Below are positions 1 through 11,968 of a stretch of 64,000 nt of DNA, one piece after another (positions within the stretch are counted from its first letter, which is position 1; each line of letters starts with the position of its first letter). Source of the stretch: Tomocerus qinae (lineage: Eukaryota; Arthropoda; Collembola; Entomobryomorpha; Tomoceridae). The position numbers and the translations under genes were made by a program. The stretch covers positions 52,762,001 through 52,826,000 of the forward strand of contig CM034546.1 in the NCBI GenBank assembly GCA_020055645.1, given 5' to 3'. The notes under the pieces were generated by a model, which did no database searches, was not told where the DNA came from, and saw only the letters and a program-made list of their open reading frames with translations.

Positions 1-1506
1 AATGGGGTCATTGGGACTACGACAAAAAAACTTCAGTGCTTTCTTTAAGCGTTGAGAAATCAAAAAGAATTTCAATGCGTTTGGCAATTTTTGCATCACT
101 AACAGCAGCCATATACGCAGCAGTGATGTTACTTTTAGAAATTTTTATAAAAGAAAGAATTCTATCCACGTTTGAAATTCTACTACTTCTGTTTGTGCTT
201 ATTGCAACACTTTGTGGAGTTCAAATATACATAATGATTGGAATCAATGCAGAAAACTTTGCAAATTTAATCACTCGGGTTTTGCTGTCAAATAAAACAT
301 TTCAAGGTAAATAAAAATTACCTTTTGCAAGCTATTTTTAATCCAATTGTACACATCGGGTGGCATAAATAGTTTTTACATCCCAAAATTTATTTACAGA
401 AATCCTTTAAAGTACATGCATTTGTATTTAATCAATGTAATGGTTGAAGTAAGACAGTGGCTGCACATTTTGAAAATTCGGCCATGAAATACACAAGGAA
501 AAACAGGACTTACTATTAAGTAACCTAACCTAATTAAAACAATTATAGTGATAAGTATTTGTGCAACTACTCCCTTACTTCAATCCAACCATTGCCTTAC
601 TTCAACCAATATTTTAATTTTCATTCATATTGATACAGTTATAAGAAATAAGTTATGTTTTAATAATTGTTGATTTATTTGGTAAAATTTTGACTAACAG
701 GAGAATTCCCACAAAGATCCCGTGGAACCAAGAAAATTTGGTTGATAGAAACATTGCTGAAATCTGTGAAATACGTCATTCCCATTTCGCTTCTATTTTC
801 ATCTCTTTTCCCCTTTGGAATCATTTTATTGGACCTAAATATTTTTAGATTCATTCTAAATCCAATTGGAATCAGCAGAAAACAAATTCCGTTTCAAATA
901 ATTATATTTTTTCTCATGAGTTATGTTGCTTGTTATATTGTCCTTGGCGTATTTTTCGTAAACATAGTTTTTCTGTTCCTTGTTGATACGACAGCTCAAA
1001 CTCTTAAGCAAATTTCTCTTAACAGTAAGCCAATCAATGAAATGACTATGATTTACTTAAGACAGAAGTATTCACAACGAAAAGTTTATCTATGGCTGTA
1101 TCTTAATAACGAAGAAACTATGAGATCAGTCAAGTGGATAACACCGACCTTTATACTGGCAGCTCTTCTTATTCAATTAATTTGTAACTTTGTATCTTTA
1201 AGACTTTACAATGTTCTTGGCATGCCTTTCTTTTTGATTTTTCCATATATATCATTTCTAGGACTGGGCCTTGAATACAATATATTTAATATTTTTGCTA
1301 AATTATACGTCTTTTCAACAAACTACAAGACAGACTGGCTTCACTATTGCACAACAGGAGCTTCAAGGAAGGCAATTACTGCGCTACGTCCTATTAGATT
1401 TGAAATTGGAATATTCGCTTATTTTCATAGAAATACGGGTCTACGTTTATTATTTCAACTTGTAAACTATACAATTACGTTGCTAATGTCTGTTGATTCT
1501 ATTTAA
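1..1506 (+). CDS. Gustatory-receptor-like 7TM chemoreceptor, 5' partial (Gr-like 1)
   Basis: Probable ligand-gated cation-channel receptor of the insect gustatory/odorant superfamily, acting in the membrane of chemosensory neurons. Two exons can be read: 3-306 and 701-1506. The donor at 307 is followed by GTAAAT and the acceptor ends in AACAG at 700. The intron is phase 1 and the join restores an open frame. The first visible residues (WGHWDY) match residues 21-26 of the paralog at 2019-3264, so about 20 N-terminal residues lie outside the window. Hydrophobic segments are spaced as in a seven-helix protein. The C-terminus carries an NYTI motif shared by the paralogs, where Gr proteins usually have TYxxxxxQF. 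A polyadenylation signal AATAAA lies at 1555-1560. Family assignment rests on topology and C-terminal pattern. Confidence 0.78.
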
Positions 1507-2018
1507 ATATATTTACACATAATATGTATGCATATGTCCTTACAATTACTGGTGAATAAAGTATACCTAGGCTTATTTGTCCTTTTCGGCAGAAGATATA
1601 TTTTAGTATTATTTTTTGTATAATTTTTATACAATTTATATATATTTTTAGCATATAATATAATATAATATTTTATATTTTTGTATTACTTTGATATTAT
1701 TTTTGTATTATTTTACTATAATGTATATTATATTTTATATTGCACTATTTTTTTAAATTGTAATTATATATTATACTACATTACATTTAGTATTATTTGA
1801 ATGAATTTTTTACAAAGATTACTATTATATAATATATTATGCTTTAGTTTTATATGTTACTTTTTTAACCTATGCTATAAATTATGTAATTACTTAATTA
1901 ACATTCTGTCATTTATATTTTCTTTTCTGACTTAAATGCAATAGACAAGTGGTTTATGCATTCTGGACAATATTTTATTTCCAACCAGATAAAAACTATT
2001 AGGAAAAAATAGTTATCG
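1507..2018. other. AT-rich convergent intergenic spacer
   Basis: Space between two convergently transcribed receptor genes. It is dominated by irregular TATAT and TTTTAT runs around 1600-1800. No gene or clear repeat unit was seen beyond the AATAAA of the upstream gene. Confidence 0.6.
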
Positions 2019-3264
2019 CTAAATTTTTATTGATAACAGAACTGTAATTGTATAATTAATTAATTGAAATAGGATTGTGATGCAAGTGCCCTCATCATAG
2101 AAATAAAAGATTCCAACTTGAATTCTCATAGGGCGCAATGCAGCCATTTCTTTACGCATGGACGGTGATTTAATGTAGTGAATCCAACTCTTGATGTACA
2201 ACGAAGAAAATAAAAATATTTTCCCACAGGAAACAAAAATGATTACTTCAAAAACAAAAAGCCAAGCAGATAGATATGGAAACGCAAGATAGAGCGGCAT
2301 TTCTATGAATCTACGCACTGATATAAAATTAAGAATTACATGGCATGCGAGTGCAACAAATGTATATACTGGAGTAATCCACTTTACAAGCATCAAGAAT
2401 TCATTATTATTAAGATACAGCTGCATGTAAATTTTTCTTTGAAAGAATTTCTCCGTCATATAAATCATTGACGATTTAGTGGACTTTTGGGACGTCATAG
2501 AAATTTGTTTCAAAATATGCAATGTTGTCAATAGATAAAATACGCCAATAAAATTACAAGCCAATATTGCAATAAGTACATAAATATGAAAACCAAAAAC
2601 CAACGCAATCATAATTATCTTTACAGACCATTGTTTGCCATTAATTCCTAACAGTTTTAACATCAATTTAAATATATGAATATCCCCCACTACAAATCCA
2701 ATGGACATCAGAAACGCAAACAGAACCATAAACGGAAAAATGCATGTCATGGAATTTAATAATGCTTCTTGGTATGGTTTAATTTTTTCATTTTTTGATT
2801 TTTCCGGAAAATTGCCTGTAATAAATCAATATAAATTAATTTATTGCCATAACATTTTTTATTAGTGTAAATTAGTACATTATAATATAAATTAGTTTAC
2901 TTTTCATAGTTTTATAGGTGAACATCATCCTGTTGGCGAAATTTGTGAATTCTCTTGCCTTAATTGTTATAACAAGATGTACATTAAGGGCAAAAGCTAT
3001 TGCTAAAAAGTGTAGTAGAAAAATAACAACTTCGATTGTAGATAGTATCGATTCTTTCTTGAAATTTTGAATCAGAAGTACAATCGCTGTGTAAATGTTC
3101 ACCAATGCTAAAAAACAAATTCCGAAATACATTGAAATTCTCTTGGTATTCTTGGTCGTAAGGGTAGTTACCAAAGTTTTTGAATTGTAATCCCAATGCC
3201 CCCATTTTAAGATGTCGAAAAGCCAAAACAGATATTCAACAAGTTCAAGAATATAATCTTTCAT
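2019..3264 (-). CDS. Gustatory-receptor-like 7TM chemoreceptor (Gr-like 2)
   Basis: Probable chemosensory membrane receptor of about 386 residues, a typical Gr length. Exons on the minus strand are 3264-2901 and 2815-2019. The donor is GTAAAC, the acceptor ends TTACAG, and the intron is phase 1, splitting a serine codon. About seven hydrophobic segments are visible: three before or around residue 165, then a long pair, then TM5-7 ending in LINYTITVLLS. The start MKDYILELVEY is shared exactly with the gene at 6468-7729. This gene and that one form a duplicate pair whose similarity continues several hundred bases upstream of the start. No frameshift or premature stop is seen. The ligand is unknown. 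Confidence 0.82.
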
Positions 3265-4068
3265 GACGCTTTTTGTGCAGATGACGTTTTGTATATTATT
3301 GACTTCAAGCAGGAGGAAAACGGTATTGAATGCGAATGCAGTGAATGGAATTATGACAATGTCTTGATATTTTCAGTTGTGTTTAGAACTTTTTTGTCCT
3401 TACTTTCATTTGTTACCTTATCTGATAACCATAATCTAGGTAGTTCCTACTGTGCATAATTTAAGATTTATCCAGACCAAATAGGATGCCTCTGTGTACA
3501 GCAACCTCGAAATTCATACTATATGTTGGAACAAAAAACCCAAGCAACGGAAAAAATATATACTAGATATCCTAAAATCCTCGAGTATTACTTGTACTTA
3601 AAGAAACGAGAAATTTGTATTTGAAGAAAAGAAGTTATTGGCCAATAATGTCGTAAACCAATCAAATGCCTTTTCCTTCAGTATACTTGTGTGTGCGACA
3701 GGCTGCCGACAGTTGCTTATATTTAGTTGTTTTTGCCTGCTCTTATCTTGAGTTTCCTATTAACATCGGTAAGGTGTTATTTATACTCAAGGTTAACGGA
3801 ATTTCAATTGCAACTAGGTACAGGTACTAAATGTCGATTTGCCAATCACTAAATAAAAACCTTATCTACAATACTACAATATTCCAACATAGGGAACAGA
3901 ATAAGTTAGAACAGGATATTGCGATACTAAAATTAGATCGGAAAGGACAGTATTACTGGAGAATAGCTGTTCGTATTGTTTCAGCTAATAAACTTTATTA
4001 TTTTTGTATTTTGTGCTTTCTGTGGTGACAGAATAGACAAACGGTAGGACATAATGGTATATTATTAG
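3265..4068. repeat. Upstream half of a segmental duplication (copy 1)
   Basis: DNA upstream of Gr-like 2 matches DNA upstream of Gr-like 3. The stretch just before the start codon (3265-3400) matches 7730-7860. The stretch around 3811-3960 matches 9249-9400, for example the shared words GCCAATCACTAAA and GGATATTGC. In the second copy a 1.15-kb element separates the two parts. Copy 1 instead has about 100-130 bp of unrelated DNA near 3700-3800. No gene was seen here. Confidence 0.7.
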
Positions 4069-4070
4069 TA

Positions 4071-4248
4071 AGAGGTTCCAGCTGTTGTTATTGGTAAGAG
4101 TTTCCTGCTCTTATTATTAATAAGAGTTTCCTGCTCTTATTATTAATAAGAGTTTCCTGCTCTTATTATTAATAAGAGGTTCCAGCTCTTATTATTAATA
4201 AGAGGTTCCAGCTCTTATTATTGGTAAGAGGTTCCAACTGTTATAATT
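4071..4248. repeat. 26-bp tandem repeat whose units are hairpins
   Basis: About seven copies of a 26-bp unit reading AAGAGTTTCCTGCTCTTATT plus ATTAAT, with a variant using GGTTCCAG. Within and between units, AATAAGAG faces CTCTTATT across a 7-base spacer. Each repeat can therefore fold into a stem of about 11 bp. The middle copies are nearly identical. Confidence 0.9.
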
Positions 4249-4682
4249 AAAAGGAATACTTTGTTATTTTCTGTGGACTTATTTTCCCATGTAAAAATGT
4301 ACGGGCAATAAATTTCGACAGAATTCAAATTTTTGAATTCTGTCTTCGAATTATGAAACAAGAAATACTAGGGCTGAGTTCGTCAATGGAACATATTGGT
4401 CACACAGTATGGGGAGTAATTTAATTTCGATGACCGTTACATTCCAATTTAAAGTGGTGCTGTACGATGCGATATTATTGCTCCCACTTCATATCGTTAC
4501 AAAATTACTTCTTCTTGTACCAAAATACTAATTAAAAATTTTCATTTGAATGTTCCACCTTAAGGTCAGGGTATAGTTTTTGAAACCCTTTACCTGTCTC
4601 AACCACAAGTGGGGATGTTGCTAGGTAACTAGCAAAATTTGCATGGAGGGTAAATGGGATCTCGATTTCATACGAAATTCGT

Positions 4683-4973
4683 ACTTTTTTTAGGAGAATC
4701 CCTAAGGATCTGAGACCATTGGTCCTACACCCATACATTAAATGTAAAAAAGATTCGCCAAAACCTATTCTATGCAAGATATAAAAAAATTTCACATTTT
4801 TGTCTTCTACTTCAAGATATCATCTTTAAACCTTATATCTTGAAGTAGAAGACAAAAATGTAAAAAAATTTTTATATCTTGCATAGAATAGGTTTCGACG
4901 AATCTTTTTTGCATTTAATGTATGGGTGTAGGACCAATGGTCTCAGATCCTTAGGGATTCTCCTAAAAAAAGT
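4683..4973. repeat. Foldback inverted repeat, about 130-bp arms
   Basis: The left arm (from ACTTTTTTTAGGAGAATCCC at 4683) is the near-perfect reverse complement of the right arm ending at 4973. The centre lies near 4826 with a loop of about 15 bases. Arms carry few mismatches, for example GATTCGCC versus GATTCGTC. No coding sequence is present. It resembles a palindromic MITE, but no target duplication could be defined. Confidence 0.85.
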
Positions 4974-5979
4974 TTATGTGTAATTTAAATGGGAATATGA
5001 TAGTCGGAAAATCTGTCCGTAACTATGAACCCGGACTTTAAATCCTTCTATAACTTCTTTAAAATAAAAGCCTGATCTTCGTTGAAAGTTTTTATGCAAT
5101 TCTGGGATGGACGCCAATGGGATAATACTTATATTTCATTTAGATACAATTTCCCAATTTATTGATTTTCTTTATTTTAATCTATCCCAAACAGTTCAAA
5201 TCGTTCGAAACATACCAGCAAACATTTTCTGCCTGTGATTGTCCTTTCCCCTAATGTCAACTATCAATAATTGTATACAATAATGTATCAATTGTATAAT
5301 GTATGAAAAAATTCATTTATAAGAAAAATAATGGTCGTTACTCAGCTACAGAGTTTGTACATTTATGGAAACTTAGTGGCACCTTATTCGTCCTGTTGGT
5401 GGTTACTGGAACCCTCTAGGCAAAAGTTTAAGTTTCAAATATCACATTTCCCCAAAAATCTTTAAAAAATTTCTTTTGTCGTCTTTCTTCTAGCATTATG
5501 CTATACCTGTCAAACCTATTATAACAACGATTGTATAACACATAAGATATGAAAATGACTTGCATGGGAAAATATGACAAGTGCAAAGTCATGAAAAAAA
5601 TTAGCTTAAAATATCCTTGCGGGAATAACCCTTCCCAATTACGTAAGGTAAAAATGGACAATGTTTAAATGCACCTTTTCGAGCTTAAGCTTATGATATT
5701 CCTCATCAAAAATTGATACTAGAATACACCTTTTAATCATTGTGGCCTTGTAAAGGACTCTCTAGCCTTCCTCTAGTTGCTAGTCGTGAGCTAACCTGTG
5801 GAATTTACACGACGCCGTTCACTAGTCACGGTTTAGTGCACAATTCTTATAGGTTTACGGGCTGCACGTGAGTAAAAGACGATAAAACTCCCTTTCAGGG
5901 TCATCATTGTGCTTTCTCAACTCACTGGCTTTGATTATAACAGGGCCTGGGTCCTGTTACCGGCAAGTAATATATATTT
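4974..5979. other. Intergenic, nothing recognised
   Basis: About 1 kb with only short chance open frames, no recognisable protein motif and no clear repeat. Confidence 0.5.
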
Positions 5980-6185
5980 AACATTTTTGTTAGATTATGT
6001 TTTTTCTTTTCTACAAACGACAAGACTGACTGGCTTAACTATTGCACAACATGAGCTTCAAGAATGGCAATTACTACGCTAGATCCTTTTAGGTTTGAAA
6101 TTGGAACATTTACTTATTTTCATAGAATTACTGGTACCTATACATTTATTTTATAGTTAATGTCTGTTGATCCTATATGATTCTA
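5980..6185 (+). pseudogene. Gr-like receptor 3' fragment
   Basis: This stretch matches the 3' end of Gr-like 1 (about 1286-1506) on the same strand. Shared words include GACTGGCTT, ACTATTGCACAACA, GAGCTTCAAG and GGCAATTACT. A deletion of roughly 45 bp removes most of the last membrane segment. There are substitutions and frame breaks, and nothing of the first two thirds of the gene is nearby. It is a relic of a receptor duplicate in the opposite orientation to its neighbours. Confidence 0.8.
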
Positions 6186-6467
6186 TTTGCACATATAACA
6201 TTTATATACAATTTGGAGTAACAGTATGAGTTTATATATAATTTCCTTAGATATATTTTAGTAAAATATTTTTGCTAGATCAACTGTTTGTTATTTTGCT
6301 AACCTACTTATACTTATGGATAAATTATGTAATTACTCTCGTACAACATGCTATTTGATTTTTCTACACTAATAGTATGCAAGAAATAAATAAATAGTTC
6401 CTGCGTTCTGGACAATAATTTATTTCAAAACCAAGGTTAAGATAAAAACCATTAGGAAAAAATATCG

Positions 6468-7729
6468 CTATATTTTTACTGATAACAGCAATGTAATGGT
6501 ATAATTAATCAAATGATATAGAATTGTAATGCAAGAGCCTCTGTCAACGAAAAAGAAAATTCCAATTTGAATTCTCATAGGGCGCAATGCAGCTATTTCT
6601 TTCCGCATAGATGGTGATTTAGTAAAGTGGATCCAACTCTTTATATACGACGAAGACAATAAAAAGATTTTTTCACAGGAGACGAAAAGGATTACTTCAA
6701 AAACAAAAAGCCAAACAGATAGATATGGAAAAGCAAGATAAAGCGGCATTCCTATGAATCTACGCACTGATATAAAATTAAGAATTACATGGCATACGAG
6801 TGCAGCAAATAAATACACTGGAGTAATCCACTTTATAAGCAACAAGACTTCAATATTATTGAGATATAGACGGACGTAAATTTTCCTTTGAAAGAATTTG
6901 CTCGTCATAATATAAATCATTGACGATTTAGTAGACCTTTGAGACGTGATGGATATTTGGGTCAAAATATGCAATGTTGTCAATAGGTAAAATACGCCAA
7001 CAAAATTGTAAGCCAATATTCCACAAAGTATGTAGATATAACACCAAAAAATCAGTGCAATGATAATAATTTGCACTGTCCATTGTTTACCATTAATTCC
7101 TAACTGTTTTAACACCAATTTAAATATTTGCAAATCCCCCACCACAAATCCAATGGACATCAGAAATGCAACCAGAACCATAAACGGAAAAATGCATTTC
7201 ATGGAATTTAATAACGCTTCTTGATATGGATTAATGTTTTCAATCTTTGATTTTTCCGGAAAATCGCCTGTTAGAAAAGCAATATTAATTAATTTAAACT
7301 CATAAAAAGTCTTTCTATTGGTATAAAATATTTCTTATTTAATATACTTGTATCCGTTAGATTACTTTTCATAGTTTTATAGGTGAACATCATCCTGTTG
7401 GCGAAATTTGCCATTTCCCTTGCCTTAATTGTTGTTACCAGATTTATAGTAAAGCCAAAAGCTGTTGATAAAAAGTGTAATAAGAAAAAAACTACTTCTA
7501 CAGTGGATAGTATCGACTTTTTCGAAAAATTTTGAATCAGGAGTACAATCGCTGTGTAAATGTTCACCAATGCTAAAAAACAAATTCCGAAATACATTGA
7601 AATTCCTTTGGTCTTCTTGGTCGTAAGGGTAGTTACCAAAGTTTTTGAATTGTAATCCCAATGCCCCCATTTTAAGATGTCGAAAAGCCAAAACAGATAT
7701 TCAACAAGTTCAAGAATATAATCTTTCAT
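6468..7729 (-). CDS. Gustatory-receptor-like 7TM chemoreceptor (Gr-like 3)
   Basis: Close paralog of Gr-like 2 and probable chemosensory membrane receptor of about 387 residues. Exons on the minus strand are 7729-7366 and 7267-6468. The donor is GTAATC, the acceptor TAACAG, and the phase-1 intron is at the identical position. The first 38 residues equal those of Gr-like 2, while the second exon has drifted more. Seven hydrophobic segments are preserved and the C-terminus reads LINYTITLLLS. No inactivating change is seen. The duplicated block includes at least 400 bp upstream. Confidence 0.82.
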
Positions 7730-8096
7730 GACGCTTGTTGTGCAGATGACGTTTTGTATATTATTGACTGCAAGCAGGAGGAATACGATATTGAATACGA
7801 ATGTAATGAACTGAACTATGTCTCTGGATATTTTCAGTTTCGTTTAAACCTTTTTGTCCTTACTTTCATCTGATACTTTATCTAAAAGCCTTTATGTACA
7901 CTAACCTCGAAAATCATAGCATATTTAGCAACAAGAAAGCTAAATATAGTTCTACGGGAAAGATTCACGTTAGATATTCAAATATCCTTGAATTTAACTT
8001 TAATAAACAAGAAGTTTCTATTTGAAGAAAAGAAGTGATTGGTCAATAATGTCGTAAACCAATCAAATATCATTACTTTCGGTATACTTTTGTGTA

Positions 8097-9248
8097 CAGG
8101 GTGGCCGCGAATGAATGACTCACACTTGGACCCTAAATAACTTCCAAACGGTTCAACATATTCTAACGAGACATACACCAATCGAAAGACCAAGCAAAAA
8201 CTTAGAAATTGGCTAAATATCAATACTAACAAAAATTTATTACTTGGTAAAAAGTTGCTTGGACAATAAAAGGTGAATTCGAACTCCCATAAATACCACT
8301 TTGACCTTTAAACACGTTTGAATTATTGGGTTCAGGTCACCGAAATTAACGGCATCAAAAAGAGCGTGCGATTTTGAGTATATTCCAAATTTTTTTAAAT
8401 GCAGAAATAAGAACACCTTCTTCTGGAAAGTGACCCTCAAAGAAGAGATTGCGGAATTTTTGCGAAGACAGTCTCGATTTTCTTAAATTAAATTCTCGAT
8501 TAAAATCTCGATTTTGTAAGGAAGATAGTCTGGACAGTTAGGAGACGTTTTTGGACTGTTTTTTCATTTCATAAATCTTAATGCACGTGAGTAAATACGA
8601 ATATAAAATTAAGAATAACGTGGAACTGGAACTTAAAAATTAACCTCACACTGCTCTGTCAGTGCTTGAGGGCTTGTTTTACACTCCTCTGGGATAATTT
8701 CTCCGAATTGTCACGCCTTCCTTTTTAGAGGGACCTTGAAACGTTGAAACTTTTCAGCGATAGATAACCGACCCGGGATGTAACCAAATCAGAAAAACAG
8801 GTCGAAACTACGATTCCAACTTTCCAAATCACCTCCCTTACTAAATCGAGATTTTAATATGTCTTTGCAAAAATTCCGCAATGAATGTTACTCTTCTTTG
8901 AGGGTCACTTTCCAGAAGAAGGTGTTCTTATTTTTACATTTTAAAAAATTTGAAATTTACTCAAAATCGCACGCTCTTTTCGATGCCGTTAATTTCGTTG
9001 ACCTGAAACCAATAATTCAAACGTCATTAAAGATCAAAGGGCATTTAGTCATTTACGGGAGTGCGAATTCACCTTTTTTCGTCCAAGCAACTTTTTACCA
9101 AGTAATAAATTTTTGTTAGTATTGATATTTAGACAATTTCTAAGTTTTTGCTTGGTCTTTCAATTGGTGTATGTCTCGTTAGAATATGTTGAACCGTTTG
9201 GAAGTTATTTAGGGTCAAAGTGTGAGTCATTCATTCGCGGCCACCCTG
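8097..9248. mobile_element. Non-autonomous long-TIR element with TA target duplication
   Basis: 1152 bp bounded by CAGGGTGGCCGCGAATGAAT and its reverse complement, flanked on both sides by TA (8095-8096 and 9249-9250). The inverted arms are long, about 8097-8526 and 8831-9248, with a unique centre of about 300 bp. No transposase is encoded. The long open frames are readings of the arms themselves. The TA target and the ends fit the Tc1/mariner (IS630) supergroup. It sits inside one copy of the duplicated Gr upstream region, so it inserted after, or only into, that copy. Confidence 0.85.
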
Positions 9249-9460
9249 TATACAAGGTACAGAGGTATATGTGGACTAGCCAATCACTAAAATCTTATCT
9301 ACAAAATTCGACAGTTCCAAAATTCCACCTTAGAGAACAGTAAGTTCCCAACCCAAAGGATATTGCAATACTAAAATCAGACAGAGGCCTGTATTACTCG
9401 AGAACTGTTCTTAGTGTGTAGCTAATAAACCTCATTTTGTACTTTCTTCTGTGACTGAAT
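9249..9460. repeat. Distal part of Gr upstream segmental duplication (copy 2)
   Basis: Continues the duplication beyond the inserted element and matches about 3811-4000 with small differences. No gene is present. Confidence 0.7.
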
Positions 9461-10446
9461 GTAACTCACGCTGGGAAATTAAATTATTATACTTTGTTTA
9501 TTTGATGATGTCGAAGTACATTGCAATTTGCAATTATTGACAAAAGATAACTTAAAAATACCAATAAAAGTATACACCAGAAAATAAAAAATACCTAATT
9601 TGGTTATTTATAAAACGGTGAGAATACTAGAAAATCGTAAAAAGAGACATTTTCTGCAATGATAGTTCTTAGATATATTACGAAATATTTATTGCTTCTT
9701 GAGTCTTGCAACATTGATTTCTATCCTATATACTACCTTTTCTATGCTTCTCTCGACGAAGCGAAGGTAGACTGAGTTAGGTATACATAGACGCTCAAAG
9801 TAAAATATTTCGTTTCACTCTACTATACAACTTTAAATAATAAAGATATCTATGCATAAAAGAGAAAGCTTTCTTCCGCCGCCGCGCCGCACACATTCTT
9901 TAAGTTATTTTTAATGCTAATTGCACGCTTTACGAACGTCGATGCATCGAAAACTATAATAAGTTTCAATATTTTTCAATAATCTATCAGACACTTTGGC
10001 AGCATGTACTAGCAACTCTTGATTCCTGGAACTCTTACTGACTGTTACTGACAGACTGAACTTTAATTCGCACAGTTTACTAAATTAATTAATAAGTATT
10101 AAATAATAAAAATTAAATATACCAATAATTAAGTATTAATTAGGAAATTGAAAATAATTAACTAGTTTCCATTGTCAATGTCTTTATAGGAAAAAAAGCG
10201 GATTTATTTTGTCTTTTTGTCCAGTTTATAAAAAATATTACTTTGAATAATAGATTAGATTACACAAAAACTTTAACTAAGTTTAAAATGACTGAGTATT
10301 TTCCTGAATAGGGAAGTGCAGAATTAATCCTAACATCCCAAAACAACGAAAATAAGTTTTAATTAACTTAACCATTGATAAGAATGTGATACTGAGAGCA
10401 GTAGTTGGTTATTGCGTTATTATTGCAATTACTTTATAGCTTATTA
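9461..10446. other. Intergenic, nothing recognised
   Basis: About 1 kb of AT-rich sequence. One CG-rich patch (CCGCCGCCGCGCCGC) lies near 9878. No supported gene or repeat. Confidence 0.5.
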
Positions 10447-10625
10447 AGGTGACCGTCTAACTTTGGACAATAAGATTGAAGAATAATGAATGAAACCGAT
10501 TGGCAAATATAATAGAGGAGCGCAAAGGCGCTTTTGTTGGTGCTCTTTGAAGCGGGAACTCGTCTATTATATTTTATCGGTTTTATTATTCTTCAATTTT
10601 ATTGTCCAAAGTGAGATGGTTACCC
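10447..10625. mobile_element. TA-target MITE, copy 1
   Basis: 179-bp element with terminal inverted repeats sharing ACTTTGGACAATAA and ATTGAAGAATAAT, flanked by TA. The same ends occur in the 224-bp element at 63655-63878, so this is a family. The interior has AATATAATAGA facing TCTATTATATT. No coding capacity. Confidence 0.82.
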
Positions 10626-10703
10626 TAATACAAATATCACTAGAGTATTTTACATTTTGAAGCATAATGTTTATTTATAATACACCAGTAAATACTACAT
10701 TTG

Positions 10704-11968
10704 TTACCATTTAGCTGATTTCGCAAATAAAAGTACATTCATTACATTACTAATCAAGAAGGACATAAATGTTAAGAAAAAGCCTTTATCAACAAATCCA
10801 CACTTTCCAATTTCCAGAAGAGCAGGTTGCATTGCCTTGGCCATTCTTCTAACGAGTCGGTTTTTATCATTTCTTTTTCGTGATAGAAAAGCACTTGTGT
10901 CAGAATGCATGGCAGAAGCCATTTTAAACAGAAGGCCATTGAGAATCAGTACGAGAATATCCAATAAAGGCATGAAGAGATAAGCAGGCATGCCCAATTG
11001 CTTTTTCAGTTTAATTGTGCCATAAATCGCTGCTGTTGATAGAATTTGGTCTTCAATGAGAAGTAGAGGAATGATTATCGGTCCACAAATTCGGTTCAGA
11101 TTTTTGTTGGTCAGTTTCAGACATTGATATACTCTCATTGCTACGTGGACTGAATTACCTGGTATTTTTTCAATGTATTGTGTCCAGTAGTCCACAAATT
11201 GGAGGTAGACACATCCAAGTTGCAAGTAGAGTGTAGTTGGAGCTATGAATGTCATAGACACTCCAAATGCTATAACTCCACTTATAATCCTGTTGACAAT
11301 TTCTAATGAAGTCATGCTTTGTCCAAGTTGATATTCTGGTTCCAAACTAACTGGAGTGTCCCCAATGGATACAAAAAATGATAGGCAAATAAACATTAGC
11401 ATTTCGGTCGGCAGAATTAATGAAATTATGACATCGTAGAAATTCAACAATCCCCGTTCCTCATTCAGCAATGGAAAACGTTTTTCTAATCCTATACATC
11501 AAAAAACGTATCGAGTCAAAAAATATATAATATATATAATATTTTTACTAAATAAGGAAGCAACGAAGATAAGAAAATTAATAATGTTTTAGTGTTACTT
11601 GTAAGTTTGGCGTCCAACGTTGTGACTTGATTGACACATTCCGGAACAGCACCCAGTCCTATGAAGATGTATGTGATATTTGCAGCGATTGACAATATTA
11701 TGAAAGCAATACAGCATATTATTATTAAAGTGCTCCTGACTGACAGATGGGAAGGATTGAAGACACTATAGTATAATAGTAAATAGAGAAATAATACCCC
11801 GACACTTGTATTTACAAAAAATCCGGTACCCCAGGTTATCAATTTCCACTTTTCCTTAGCTACACTCATACGAAGCTGTTTGGAGTCCCATTCAAAAGGA
11901 ATTAGACCAACAGCCCCAAAACTTTTGAAATACAAATTCACTGCTTTTTTGACTAAAAATGTGAGCAT
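10704..11968 (-). CDS. Gustatory-receptor-like 7TM chemoreceptor, second subfamily (Gr-like 4)
   Basis: Probable chemosensory membrane receptor of about 385 residues from a subfamily distinct from Gr-like 1-3. Exons on the minus strand are 11968-11599 and 11491-10704. The donor is GTAACA, the acceptor ends TATAG, and the intron is phase 1 after 123 codons, matching the other genes. Seven hydrophobic stretches are visible, for example TLIIICCIAFIILSIAANIT and PAYLFMPLLDILVLILNGLL. The C-terminus is GFFLTFMSFLISNVMNVLLF, similar to the last Gr helix but without a TYxxxxxQF motif. A dead paralog lies at 14065-16138. No defects are seen. Confidence 0.78.

Noticed and set aside
7978..9343. Two matching short proteins (VSLEYVEPFGSYLGSKC)
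   Set aside because: They are readings of the two arms of one inverted-repeat element, on opposite strands, with no extension to a domain.
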